The translations under genes were made by a program, and so were the position numbers. From positions 372,001-436,000 of the forward strand of contig JAMYHL010000028.1 in NCBI GenBank assembly GCA_025531455.1: a stretch of DNA of 64,000 nt, in the 5' to 3' direction. The notes below the pieces were generated by a model. The model was given only the letters and a program-made list of their open reading frames with translations. It was not told the DNA's origin and made no database searches. This document shows positions 23,555 to 34,568 of this stretch, in pieces. Numbering within the stretch: the first letter of the stretch is position 1; each line of letters opens with the position of its first letter. The DNA comes from Apiotrichum sp. Y4204. Taxonomy: Eukaryota > Basidiomycota > Tremellomycetes > Trichosporonales > Trichosporonaceae.

Positions 23555-25097
23555 TCAACCGACTACGTCGCGCACAATGTTCACGACCTCGGTGTTGAGG
23601 CGTGCGTTCCACGCCGGAAGGACGTGTACCGTCAGTATGGAGATGTCGTCGTGTTTTGACGGCTCGCATGAGATGAGAGTGCGCATCGCAGGGTCTGTAT
23701 CAGCACTACCACACCGGGATCTACTTACAGCCCTGCCGAACGAGAAAGTCGGTTATTTTTGTCTGGACGGCTCGCCACAGCGCGCCCTCGAGGGGTGATA
23801 CCGCGATCTTTACGCACTGCTGTCAGCGAAAGAGCACTGCATCACTCACATGGCTGCAGGTGCTCTTAAGTACGGCGTACTTCTCTGGCGGCGGCGGGGC
23901 GGGTGTGCGCTGCCGCACTGGCTGCTGGTACTGCTGGGTCTGCTGGGCCTGGAGCTGCATCTGCAGTGCGAGGGCCGGCGCCGGCGCGAGCGAGTAGGGC
24001 TGGTCCGGGGGGACGTACAGCGGGTCGTTGGGGAACGACGAGACGGGCACCTTGGCGGGACTCGGTGAGCGGAGCCCGGGGCCGTTCCGGGGATGCGGCG
24101 GCGGAGGGGAGAGGACGCCATGGCCGCCGTGGCTGAAGGTCGCAAACTGTGGGCTAGTCGGATATCCCTGGTTCGGCGCGTAGGGATATCCGCCATCAGG
24201 CTGTGGGTAGGGCTGGGCGGGATACGCGCTAATGTTCGGATACGCGTTCGGATTCGGGTTTGGATTCGGATCCGGATTTGCGAAGGGGACATTCGGGGAG
24301 CTGTACGGCGGCGTAACTGGCCTGGGGAGGCGCGGGGGCGGGGGCGGCGCGTACGTGTTGCTCGGGGCTGGGGTCATGGGGAACGAGTAGAGCGCCGGCC
24401 CGATCCCTGGCCCCGGCCCGGGGCTGGGACATGGGGGCGGGTACTGGCGTTCTTGTCGGTCCTGTCGCTCCTGGCTGGGTGCAGGAGCGGGAATCGCGCT
24501 CCTCCTGCGCGGCTGCTGCGGCTGGCGGATGGCCGCCATCACTGCCGGATCCCATTTCTGAGGATTTGGCGTGAAAGGGGGGAAGCCCTGCGACTCTGCG
24601 GGGGTATACGACCGCACGGGCTCCGGGGGCACGAGGACGGCCGGTGCGGGCGGTGGCGAGTTTGTGAGTCCGAGGCCAAGAGCTCGCGAGGCGCCTGGCG
24701 GGGGAGGAACGGAAGGAACCATCGGAGCTGGGGATGGAGGAGCCGGAGGAGCTGGAGCGGCAGGTGGGGGCTCAAAGGGGGCGTAGCCGTATCCTCCGTA
24801 GCCGTGGCTTGATGTCGGGCGGGACGGCGCCCCAGGCCACTGCAAGCTTTCTCTCGGGTTTGGCCTGGGGCTCGGCCTGTCAGTGGCGGAAGGGTAGGGC
24901 TCCGGATACTTAAACGACTGGTATGGTGACGGCGGGAAGCTGTTTGGCGAGGGCGGGAATGAGTACGACGACGACGCGGGCGCTCCGTACGCCGCAGGGG
25001 CGGGAGGAGCCGGTGACCGAGCTCCAGAGTAGCCGTACGCTGCGGGGGGATAGCTGCTGTACGAGGTGCGGTTGCCGCCTGGGGGTGGGTAGTCCAT
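23555..25097 (-). CDS. Pro/Ser/Tyr-rich protein with a C-terminal helix-strand-strand-helix module (family member B)
   Basis: Exons 25097-23850, 23819-23729 and 23694-23555 give 492 residues. The first ~415 residues are low-complexity: Pro, Ser, Tyr, Gly and Ala, with a run of Asn-Pro dipeptides (PNPNPNPNA) and Gln-rich sequence. The last ~77 residues are ordered. A helix (LEGALWRAVQTKITDFLV) is followed by an intron, a strand (MRTLISCEP), a second strand (DISILTVHVLPAW) and a final helix ending in VVNIVRDVVG. The same layout and intron position recur in several other minus-strand genes of this window. The disordered part resembles prion-like or scaffold regions. Function is unknown. The gene is the first (most downstream) of a head-to-tail run of similar genes reaching to 34.6 kb. 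Confidence 0.7.
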
Positions 25098-26134
25098 TAT
25101 CTTGACTGTAGCTGATGTTGTTGTTGACGTCGTTGTCTCGGGCGATCAGTTTGTCCATTGAGTGGCGATGGTGAAGTGGAGAGTTTTCGTGACTGATTTT
25201 GATTTTTCAGTGCTGTTGAAAGTTTCGAGCTTTTGCCTGCTTGCTTGCTGCTCCTCATTCTCTCTTTTGTGGGCGTTATTTGTTGACGCTGCTGTGGTGA
25301 TCATACGAGCTGCAGGTCTGTGCGTACACACAGCCCGTGTCAGCCACTCCATACCCCAATACCACATGGTGACGAGCACTTGGTCCGCGGTTCGCATACT
25401 CGCGTCTGGCCGCGCGTCTGGAATCATCGCGTCGCGCTGGATATCGGGATTGACGCATTGCACATGGTGCATTGAGGGAAACTCGCAGACGCGCATTGTT
25501 CCTTCTTGCTGCAGTCGTCATTGGATCCTCGAGATTGTCGACGCGGTCACGAGGGTGGCCCTGCGCTCGGGCCGGCGAGGACACAACATTGCAACATCTC
25601 CAACGGGGGGGAGACACAATGCTGTGAGGACTAATACTGTACCGAGATCATGTTCCAGTGAGACTGAATGGAGTTTCATGTGAGGGGCGATGCATCCTCT
25701 CAATCACAGTCGGGTTCTGATTTCAGAGCTTCAGCGCAAAATGATGAGAGATATCTGTCCCAGCGACTCGAGCACATTCCCACGCTCCAAGGGATCGAGA
25801 CGCGCACTGATCACCACGGAGCGCACCCCCCAATGTGATAATCTACTTTATCCCTGTGTTCGCGTCCTCAAACACCCGCTCGAGCCGGCGTGGCGGTGAG
25901 AGTAGCAGTGTTGGGAACTCGTGGCCTGGGACACACTTTCCGCATGGGACAACCTTTCCGGCCAAGGGTTAGGCGAGAACGACGTGCATCAAGCATACAT
26001 ACAGGAAGCTACAACAGAAAACGACTCAAGTGTCCAGGTGGGAGGGGAGTGTCCGAGGCGGTGTGGGTGCGGCGTGGCAATTCATTCAGTAGTCGGGCAT
26101 GAGGCGTGAAGATGAAGAGGGGAGAGCGCGGGGG
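25098..26134. other. Intergenic region between family members B and A
   Basis: No gene seen. It serves as the promoter side of member B. A T-rich stretch lies at about 25190-25280. Short frames lack protein-like composition. Confidence 0.4.
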
Positions 26135-27137
26135 CTAGGCAGAGTGCGGCGTAAGTGGTGTCCAGGTGGGGGACTCAGGGATGAACGGGAGAGGGATGGT
26201 GCGCGAGATGGCGAGCCCGCACCCAGGCCACGCTGGGAGCCTGTAGGTGTTTACAGGGGAGGGCGAGCGGTAGACGTCTGATGGGGTGTAGTAGTCCTCG
26301 GGGGAGGTTTCGAGTGACGACTCTGGCGTCGTCGCGTAAGACTGCGGCGACGACTCGGGCGAGGTGTCCGGCGTCGAGATGGGGGACACGTCTCCGTCGT
26401 CGCCGAGGAACGAGAGGGGCGAGTACGAGTTGCCTCCCGGGGACGGGATTTCCGCCCAGGACGCGACGAGCGCGTCGATGATAAAGTTGCTGAACTTGTC
26501 GCCCTTGAGGCTCGGTGCCTCTAGCGGCGAGACGGGCGGGGACGGGAGAGGGGAGGGGAGCTCTATCTCCTCCACCGCCTGCTGGAGGGGGCATAGGGCG
26601 GCGGGGACGTTCCACCCCAACACGCTGATGTCCGACCTGGCGTCAGTCACGTCACAAAATCAGAGGTATCCCGGCGCGTCACATTGCAGGATGTGCCGGC
26701 AGCTGCCCCGCGCTTCACCTAAACTCACCTCTGGATGGGAAGGAAGAGAGCAAGCACGTCCTTGACCTCCTCGTCGCAGGCCTTGGTCCACGTCCAGCGA
26801 CTGGTGGTGATCCAGAACTCGGTCTGCATGCCCGCAGCCGTTTCCTGCTCAATGGCCGTGACGCGGCATCTGAACGCTGCTCTCAGCTCAGTTTATATGA
26901 TGATCACTCACGGTCCGCGGCGCCGCGCCGCTTGTTCTCGAGATACTGCCGCAGGCTGCAGAGCGTGTAATCGAGCTGCCAGTTGGACAGGCGCTCGGCG
27001 ACGTTGAAGAGCACGTGCTGCCGTCAGTGGCTGTCGGGGCGGGGGCGTACGAGGTCGAAGAAGAGCTCGTTGCGCGTCGGGTTAATGTCGAAGCTGGAGA
27101 CGATGCGGGAGTTTGGGGTCGGGCCGTAGTGTGCCAT
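26135..27137 (-). CDS. Protein with an N-terminal helix-strand-strand-helix module and a Ser/Pro-rich tail (family member A)
   Basis: Four exons (27137-27051, 27017-26912, 26876-26729, 26636-26135) encode 280 residues. The module sits near the N-terminus: helix (LSNWQLDYTLCSLRQYLENK), an intron, strand (FRCRVTAIEQ), strand (TEFWITTSRWTW), helix (CDEEVKDVLALFLPI). The C-terminal ~170 residues are Ser/Pro/Thr/Asp-rich with many SPE and TPE pieces (for example DTSPESSPQSYATTPESS), a style typical of phosphorylated disordered tails. No signal peptide or membrane segment is visible. The module is at the opposite end from that of its neighbour (member B), so the accessory sequence is not conserved. 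Function is unknown. Confidence 0.68.
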
Positions 27138-29665
27138 CGTAGAGGGCGGGGGAAGTGGGCAATGAGCAGCTGGGTGAAGCAGCGGATCGGGCATTGCTGT
27201 CCCCGTCGCCGTTGCCGGTAGTGAGAGGCCGAGCATGGAGGTCATGAAAGCAGGTTCCTTTAAGGCTAGAGGTGCGACTCGCGAGCCAACCGCGTAAGAG
27301 GGAGGTCACCGTGACGGGGCTCTGGTTGGGTATCTCTCGCGGACATTAAGTATTGAGGACACGAGCAGCCATAATGCGGCCGCCGGTCGCTACCCTTGGA
27401 CGTGCAGCGGTATGTGTGGCATGGTGCGACACCCAGAACTGAGTGATCGTGGACCTGGGAAGGCCAAGGTAGAGGCCGTGGACAGCTGCAATGTACAGCT
27501 CAAACCGTGAACCCATGGCGAGGCTACTGGCGTGGCGCGTCTTCTCGTCATGTGTCAGGTGTACAGTAGTAATCCAGTTACAGGAATTTCAGGAGCGATC
27601 AGTAGCGCAGTTGTGCAGTTGCGAGTCAGTGGGTTTGGATTCTCGAGCAGGGGAAAAGCCATGCTCTCGAATCCTTGGATCACGGACTAAGACTGCAACA
27701 CTCGATGGAGACTCAGGCACGCAGCCGACCCTCCTCGTAGCTCAAAGCTGGTTCATGTCTGTTTCTGATTTTCGATGTTGACAAGCGCCACCGTGTGTGT
27801 TGTGTCGCCTTGGTTAGGGGGAGTCGACATGAAGGAAGGGGGGAATGGCGCAGAGGGAATGAAGAGACATTCACAATGTTGGGTGGCGGTGTATGTACGG
27901 ACAAGTGGTGGCCTCCAGGCTTCTGGAATTTGACGCGGAAGGCTTCAACGATGCTTGTACCTACCTTTTAGTTCCATTCTCATCCGAGACCCACCTGCCA
28001 GACTCGTGGGTGGACACAAACCCAAAGCAGAAGCTGCGCGTCAATTGACGTACGTGGGCAGACACCTTTACTGTACTCTGCGTGTACAGTACTGTCAGTT
28101 CTGCAATTCTGCACACTCACGACTGTGTGTGTTGACTTCAGCCTCGATGGACAGAATCGGCAGGTGACTTCCTCGACTCCCTTCATGCCCTGCTCCCTGG
28201 GTGCGTCATGTGCGCGCCACGCTGCCCGGGAAATACAATTCCGGAGTGCAGAGTGCAATTAGGCTTTCGATACACGGCAGCACAGACACGGCGAAGTTGA
28301 GGACAGGTTGGAGACAACGCCAACGGCCGGGGGGCACGAGCGGCAACACAGCACCGGACGTTAGACGAAAGCCACATCCGGATCACGTCGCAGGGAGGGC
28401 TGCTGAATACAGTAGAAGGCAATGGACCGTAGAATGTTGCAGGAATGAGTTCCTCAGGCACCCTTCACTGTGGAACATGCCCTCCCTCCCGTGTACAACA
28501 CACACGCCACAGCACACAGCACCAACCAGACACGTCCCTCGGACGCCGACAGCACCGGCAGTATCAGTACCGAACCGGTGCTGGGATCCTGCAAATCTGC
28601 ACTTCCATTCTCTGAGGCATTCTTACGTGAGGGCATATCTGCCTGCAGCCTTTCCGCATCGCTGATCTGAGGGCCTCGACCGTTGATTCTTTGATTGGAC
28701 TTTCAAACAGGTATGACGCAGCGACTGGTTCGGCAAGCGTGTGTGTATGAAACGAACATGATCAGACTGGGTGTGATGTACCCCACACATCCGTTACCTG
28801 CAATCCGGCGGCACCTGACAAGGCCTCGACTGTCGGCGATGCTGGTCGAACATTGATCGATCGCCAGTAGTCCAAGGGCAAGCCAGAAACCCCTGCTCTC
28901 CGATGTCTACCGGGTGGTCCCACACTGGAGGAGCATGGGTCTCGTCGTTGTCAGTTACAAACTGCACTGCTGTCGAAGGCTGTCAGCTGTCTCCCTCCTT
29001 CCCCACGGGCTGCTGCAACGGGAAACACGCAGCATCTCAAGCCAGGCCAAGCAAACGCAAACAGTCTCTGTCAGCCGCTAGTTCATCACTCGCACAGGCC
29101 CGCCGCCGGGACACACATGTGCGCCACCGCCATCAGCATGTCCGCAGAAGAGTTACGTGGGTGGCTCTGTGGTATGCCAGTCGGCCGATTGGGGTAAGAA
29201 GCTCCCCAGGCAAGATTCTCGCTTCACCCGAGAGTTACACCCAGGCATGCGACACGCCGAACCACACACAACTTCCCTGCCGTTTGCAGTGCATGTTTCA
29301 CCTTGTGCACTTTCGGACCGGTGCCGAAGGATTCGAACTTGGATTCGAACTTGCGCCGGGTGTCTCAGCCACAACTGCCGCGGAGAAGGCCTGCTCCGGG
29401 ATCTGCTTGACAGAGAAGTGCGGCTTCCCTTTGGATATTGTTTCTTAGTAGGGGCCTTTGTGAGATTGTGGTCAGTGCGATTGGAAGATTGCTCGTTTGA
29501 GGTCACCTTGTGTTGTGGTGCACTTGTTTTCACTGGGGACCGGCCATACGTGCGACCTGCATCCGACGATGCCGAATGTGGCACTTGCAAACTTGTCCAC
29601 GTTCACTGATCTATGCCCGTATCCATTACGCAAGCCCTCTATGTATGTACTCTCCGTCTCTGATC
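27138..29665. other. 2.5-kb stretch without a recognisable gene
   Basis: Upstream of member A and downstream of member E. The longest frames look random. A 12-bp direct duplication (GGATTCGAACTT twice) lies at about 29330-29355; it resembles a T-loop sequence but no tRNA folds around it. There may be decayed family members here, but I could not read one. Confidence 0.4.
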
Positions 29666-30230
29666 TCACACATTCTGCTGAAGCGGCATGAGCACGCCAC
29701 CATACCCGGCGGCGGGGGCGAGCACGAGTTGCCCAGGATGAGGCTGAACGGGGGACCTGCGGGGGGTGGGGAATTTAGATGCCGCCGAGGCATGGCGCGG
29801 GCGGGCTGTTGTGGCGTTTGAGGTAGAAGTGACGGGGGAAGCGGGAAGTGCAGCGCTGTAGACGACTTGGGCTCTAATTTTAGAGAAAGAAAGGCACTTG
29901 GTACTCACTTGACGCCGAGATACCTCCATATGATGTGCACCAGTGTAGCCTCGATGTCCTTGGTGTACCGCTTCGACAGGGTAAAGACGTAGACGCTTGT
30001 GTGATGCTCGGCATACTCCCATCCCAGGTGTGATTTCTCTGAGGTCAGCAGTTGGTCTAGTGGAGGAGATCGACTTGAAGGGTCCCCCTACGCTACCCAC
30101 GTTCTAATGACTCACCACCACCAAGGAGCTTGTTTAAACGCTGGCGCACGATGCTCTCGAGACTAAGGAGCGCAATGTACTGGTCCATGCCAGTGGGTAT
30201 GCGGAAAATGCTTCTAAGCGGCGCTGTCAT
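29666..30230 (-). CDS. Short protein with an N-terminal helix-strand-strand-helix module (family member E)
   Basis: Three exons (30230-30116, 30038-29909, 29873-29666) encode 150 residues. The start MTAPLRSIFRIPTG leads into a helix (YIALLSLESIVRQRLNKLLG), an intron, a strand (SHLGWEYA), a second strand (HTSVYVFTLSKRY) and a helix (DIEATLVHIIWRYLGV). The last ~65 residues are Ala/Ser/Pro/Thr-rich without predicted order. This is the most compact member of the family: the module fills over half of it. The ATG chosen is the only one in frame before the helix with room for a complete module. Function is unknown. Confidence 0.65.
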
Positions 30231-30600
30231 GGTCAGTCAAGTGGGGAAGCGGGAGGTAACCCGCAGGGGTCGTGGCTTATGTAGATCGCTCGCATTGCAA
30301 CGACCAGCACACGGGGGAACGACAAGTGACATGGACATACCTCTCTCAACTCCTTTCGCTATCCGGCATTCGGACCGCGGTGGACGCCTCAGACGCGTTT
30401 TGTCGCGGCGCCGCCCGGAAAAGGACGCCAGGCGGGGACCGTGCCCCTCGTACCTCCGTTGAGTGCATGGTGAAGTGTGGCACGGTCCGCCGCCTGTTAT
30501 GGTAGCTCTGGGCTTTGGATGTTTGTTGACGTCAACAGAGCCTGCAGGTATGAGCTAGTGTTGATCCCGATCCCAGTAGAAAGGAGGTGAAGGAATGTTG
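30231..30600. other. Short intergenic region
   Basis: Upstream of family member E. No gene or RNA seen. Confidence 0.4.
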
Positions 30601-30849
30601 TTATTGACGGAGTGATAAATTGTCCTTGTCTTCAGTGGGCAGGGGTAAGCTTTGGTAATTGGTAATCTCTGAATGAAGATGGAAGGACCCGTTGAGCGTC
30701 TTGGCGAGCTCAAAGTCCGCAACTAAGCAGTTCATGAGCAGACTTGCGAAGAAGCTATCCTTGTCGAGCCGCCGCCAAGGGAGTTTGAGACTGATGATTG
30801 TGTTCAGAGATGAGCAGACCCTGTGGGATTGGGAATGGGAGGTAGTCAT
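30601..30849 (-). CDS. 82-residue ORF with half of the shared module (possible truncated family member I)
   Basis: A single open frame, MTTSHSQSHRVCSSL..., that contains the second half of the module: a strand (NTIISLKLPW) followed by a long helix (KDSFFASLLMNCLVADFEL). This pattern matches member B closely in layout (strand ending LP-x-W, then Arg-Leu and a helix). The first helix and first strand are missing. A plausible acceptor, CCCACAG, lies just upstream of GGTCTG, so the ORF may instead be the last exon of a gene whose first exon I could not find. It could also be a decayed copy. Low confidence as a functional gene. Confidence 0.35.
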   Translation of the reverse strand: MTTSHSQSHRVCSSLNTIISLKLPWRRLDKDSFFASLLMNCLVADFELAKTLNGSFHLHSEITNYQSLPLPTEDKDNLSLRQ

Positions 30850-31027
30850 GAGAGTGAGTGGTCAAAAGTGCTAGTGGAGAGAGCCCAAGCAACGCAACTT
30901 ATTACTATGAAATGCACAGTGTTACATCTCTTACTACTTTATGAAACTTCTCTCACGCAATGGGCCTCGCTGACTGTAGAGCACGGGGCACGGGGCATTG
31001 AGATGGGGCCGGAGACTGGCTGGAGGA

Positions 31028-32449
31028 TTAGCAGACAGTCTTCTTGAAGATGGCGGCAGGCATCATGGGGGTGGTGAGGATAGGCGAGCCGAGGGAGTGG
31101 CCAATGACGTTGCCCATGGCATTGTCCATGACGTTGGGGACCATGGTGGTCATGTTGGGGACGACCGAGGTCTGGATGTTGGGCTGCTGGGAGACCTGGA
31201 CCGAGGTGGTCTGCTTCTCGCAGACGGCAGCGGTCGCGGGGTTGAGGGTCTGGCAGACGGCCTGGTTGAAGCCCTGGGACACGAGCTGGGCAGGCTTGTC
31301 GATGACAACACGGTCAATGTTGTTGCGGGTGAGGCGCTGGCCCTGGGTGCCGAGGAGAGCCTGGTAGGGAAGGCCCATGTTGGACATGTAGCGGAGCATG
31401 TGGAGACGCTCCTGCTCGTCGAGCGAGTCGAACTGGTTGGAGGTGAGGCACTGGGAGAGAAGGCGCCAGTCAGCGAGGGGCGAGCCACCGACGGCGAGGC
31501 CGATGGGGGCGGTGAGGCCAACGGGCGAGAGGTTGGTCATGCTGTTGACGAGGAGGTTGCGGAAGCCGCGCACAAGATGGTGGGGCATGTTGGCGAACAT
31601 GGGGTGGGGGTAGTCACGGTAGAGCTCGTGGCCAAGACCGAGAGGAGTAACGGGGTTGGCAAGCGAAGAGCCGAGAGGGGAGACAACCGAGTGGCCGAGC
31701 TGGCCGAGCTGGCCGAGCTGGCCCATGAGGGGAGCCTCGCGGGTGATGTACTTGTAGATGACCTCGGTGGGGGTGACGATCTTGGTGCGGACCTCAGTGA
31801 TGTCTTTGCCGAGGATGTTGTTGACGCGAGACATGACGGTCATGCCCCAGCCGCCGGTCTCGACGCAGCGGTTCATGTCGTAGGTGCGAAGGAGGTCGAT
31901 GAACTCGTTGCGGGAGCGGTAGATGACCGAGGGGCTAGTGTCAGTAGGGCAAAGGTCGGTTTAGGACTCACTCCTCCATAAAGTGCTGCTGGAAGAAGTT
32001 GGCAATGGGACGAATGTGGGTCATGCGGTCGGGGATCACGGGGAAGAGGATCTGGCACTCGGTGGCATCAACGGCGGGGTTCCAGTGAAGAGCCCAATTC
32101 TCTGTGATCGTTAGCTGCTGTCGACGTAGAGATGGTAGCAGTACTCACGGCCCTGGAGGGTGTTGAGAAGGTGGTCGACAACAAACTCCTGGGTGCCGAG
32201 GACCTGGTCAGCCGTGAGGACCTTGTTGAAGCGGAAGACAGAGACGGGGTACTGGATCTGGGCGAGCTGGGGTTAGCATAAAAGAATTGCAGGGGAGGCA
32301 TAGAAAGAGGGGGGGAATAGGTGAAGCGAGGTGTAAGGAGTAGAGCTGCCAAAGCAGCGAGAAAGGAAGTAATGATGATCAAGGCTGAGGTGATCGCGAA
32401 GACGAGGGAGGAGAGGAGAGGGGACACGAGGAAACCGGAGGCTCACCAT
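31028..32449 (-). CDS. Well-expressed-looking 385-residue protein with an N-terminal helix-strand-strand-helix module (family member H)
   Basis: Four exons: 32449-32447 (ATG alone), 32266-32149, 32101-31972 and 31934-31028. The module is N-terminal: helix (VLGTQEFVVDHLLNTLQ), intron, strand (NWALHWNP), strand (TECQILFPV), helix (HIRPIANFFQQHFM). The rest, about 300 residues, looks folded rather than disordered: helices such as RSRNEFIDLLRTYD, a GQLGQLGQLG triplet repeat, and several Leu/Pro/Val-rich stretches ending in AAIFKKTVC. Codon use is strongly biased to C/G-ending favourite codons, more than its neighbours, which suggests high expression. The first intron separates the ATG from the remainder. 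I do not recognise the protein. Of the family it looks the most constrained, so it may be the founding member. Confidence 0.8.
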
Positions 32450-33756
32450 TGTGACTTGATTGGTTTGCGAGGTTGGTTGAGCTGTTGCGCGGAGAGGAGT
32501 AGTAGTAGAAATGTTGAGAAGAGGAGCTTAGTGAAGAACTTGAAGACCGCCAGAGGGGTTGTTTATATATCTTTCGTCGACCCGTTCTGGCTCAGCGGGC
32601 AGTTGCAGCTATCCCTCGTGAGGAGTTATGGCCTCGCTCGCCAAGTCCTAGTCGCTTCCTACCGCTCGTCAGACTGGGGCAATCCATGATCCACTGTCAG
32701 TCGAGTCCACGCTCGTCGCTGCGCCCGTCCCCCATCGTCGCGCCGCGTAGCACCCACGACGGCGGATGGCATGATCCGACATTGTCAATCGGGCAGTGCG
32801 ACAGGCTGGTTGCTGTGCGCCGCTGCACCCCACCAGATCCCGTGCTAGTGAAAGCGGAGGGGCGTGCGAAACGGCACTGCCCGCGGCCGTCGTTGCTGTG
32901 TGCGCCGCGCGCTTGGCGTGATGGGCGGCGTTCGGGATGATAATCTGTGACGCGCGAGTGACCCCGCGAGAGTGCAAGGTACCTGGGGCATGAGAGCGTG
33001 GGAGCTGTTAGATGCGGCGCGCGGTGGAATGAGGAGCAAGGAGCGGTAAGAAGTCAGTAAGCGACGCGTGAGTGCTGCCCGGTAATGACCGATGTTGGAC
33101 GACACGACTGGAGTTGGAGGATGGATCGGATGGAGGATCGGGTGTTGTTGTGTTGATCGTAGATCGTCGTCCGATCAGGAACGCGCGGCACAGAGACTGT
33201 TCTGGACCAGGGGCAAGAGGGCGTGGGGTCCGTGTGGCAGTGTGGCACATTCACTGAACGCCTTTCTCACAACATCAACCATCCGTCATGCCGCCTGCTG
33301 TTGCTTCTCGGCGCACCACCAGTCCTGTGAGCTCCACAGTGTCGTTAACGGAGACCCCGCCGGACGTCGTCACATCTCGCCCCTGGCTTGTCCCGGAACA
33401 TGTCGCTGGAGAAAGTTCCCACTCCACGACAAACTATGTGAGAAGAGCGCCCTATCCTGAGGATGACTAGTCGCGCCCCATCCCCAGCCTCGCTTTCAAA
33501 GATCCATAACCTCTGCGGCGGTGAGCTACCCATGCAGGAAGGGTCTTGGTGAACGATGGAGATCCGAATAACTCTCAATAGCCATGCTCCTGGGTGATCC
33601 AGATTGGCAGCTGGGATTCCTGGCCTCGACCCACCGCATTCGCGCATCCTCGTTCTTCACACGCTCGACATACACTGCATTCATCCCCGATGTGATCTGC
33701 GTATTCTATGTACACACACTCGGTTGCGGGCCGGCACCTGTCCAGTGATACCGGAG
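32450..33756. other. Intergenic region between family members H and F
   Basis: No gene seen. The right part holds the 3' end of member F, the left part the promoter of member H. Confidence 0.4.
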
Positions 33757-34568
33757 CTACATCCCATTCTCCGAGAGCTCCCCGCCTGAGTGATAGTCAT
33801 CAACCTCGTCCTCCGACTCGCCCGAAAGATTCGCGCCCGAGTCCTCCGACGAGCCTACAGACATGATGGACTGGGAATTGGCAGAGACGTAGCCATCACT
33901 TGGGGTGCCGCCGCTCTCGAGATTGGAGCCCGTGTCGGACGTGTGTCCGCTGTCGCTTGGTTGCGGCGCGATGTGCGTGATGACGATACTGAAGTCAGTA
34001 AGCGCGCGACGAGAAGGTGATCGTTCGGAGACTGAGACGAAGATTCATGGCTCGGATTGGGTGTGGGAAGGAATGTGGATCACCATCGCTGAAGACGTCA
34101 CATTCAAGATCAGATTGCACTCACTCGGTCGGGAAGAAGCTGTGGATAATCTCCGACAAGCCCGTCTCGACCTCGCCTGACGCCGGCTCGCTCCATTCCA
34201 CCTGACATTCGGTGTCCATGCCGTTGTACTCCCAGGTGCATACCCATGTCCCTGGGGTCAGTGGAGTACGTTTCGCCGAACTCACCTCGGACGGTCTCGT
34301 AGAGATACCGGCGCAGCACGGTCTCACACTCCACCACCTGCCAGGGTTCGAGGACGAGCGGGATCTGGAAGGAGGTCACATGTATTTGTGGCGGGTTGTC
34401 GCTGCCGTTCCACTCGTTGTTGCTCATATCGCTGAGGACGCTTGAGTCCGGGACCTCTGCCGACGAAAGCGACGTGGTCGAGGACGGGCTGCCGGAAAGA
34501 ACGGTGGGAATCAGAAGTGGGCTGCTCAGGCCGTGGCGGATAAAGTCGGAGGTGCCAGAGATTTCCAT
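33757..34568 (-). CDS. Protein with a central helix-strand-strand-helix module and an acidic tail (family member F)
   Basis: Three exons (34568-34286, 34251-34125, 33988-33757) encode 213 residues. A Ser/Thr/Pro-rich N-terminus is followed by a helix (EPWQVVECETVLRRYLYETV), an intron, a strand (TWVCTWEYN), a strand (TECQVEWSE) and a helix (VETGLSEIIHSFF). The tail is Ser/Asp/Glu/Gly-rich (SVGSSEDSGANLSGESEDE) and ends in SENGM. The WxxxW-x(n)-TECQ pattern is very close to that of member H, so these two are probably the nearest relatives. The second intron (34124-33989) is longer than usual, which adds some doubt to the join. Function is unknown. Confidence 0.68.

Noticed and set aside
29325..29360. 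Possible tRNA T-loop, GGATTCGAACTT repeated twice
   Set aside because: On the minus strand the repeats resemble a T-arm, but no acceptor stem, D-arm or anticodon arm can be folded around them.
28903..29448. A 181-codon plus-strand frame
   Set aside because: Composition is random-like (Cys, His, Arg, Ser without pattern), no homology recognised, and codon third positions are not biased as in real genes here.
30998..31981. A 327-codon plus-strand frame rich in Gly, Glu, Asp and Val
   Set aside because: It is the exact antisense of member H. Strong codon bias in the real gene (C/G at third positions) leaves the opposite strand open; composition is typical of such shadows.
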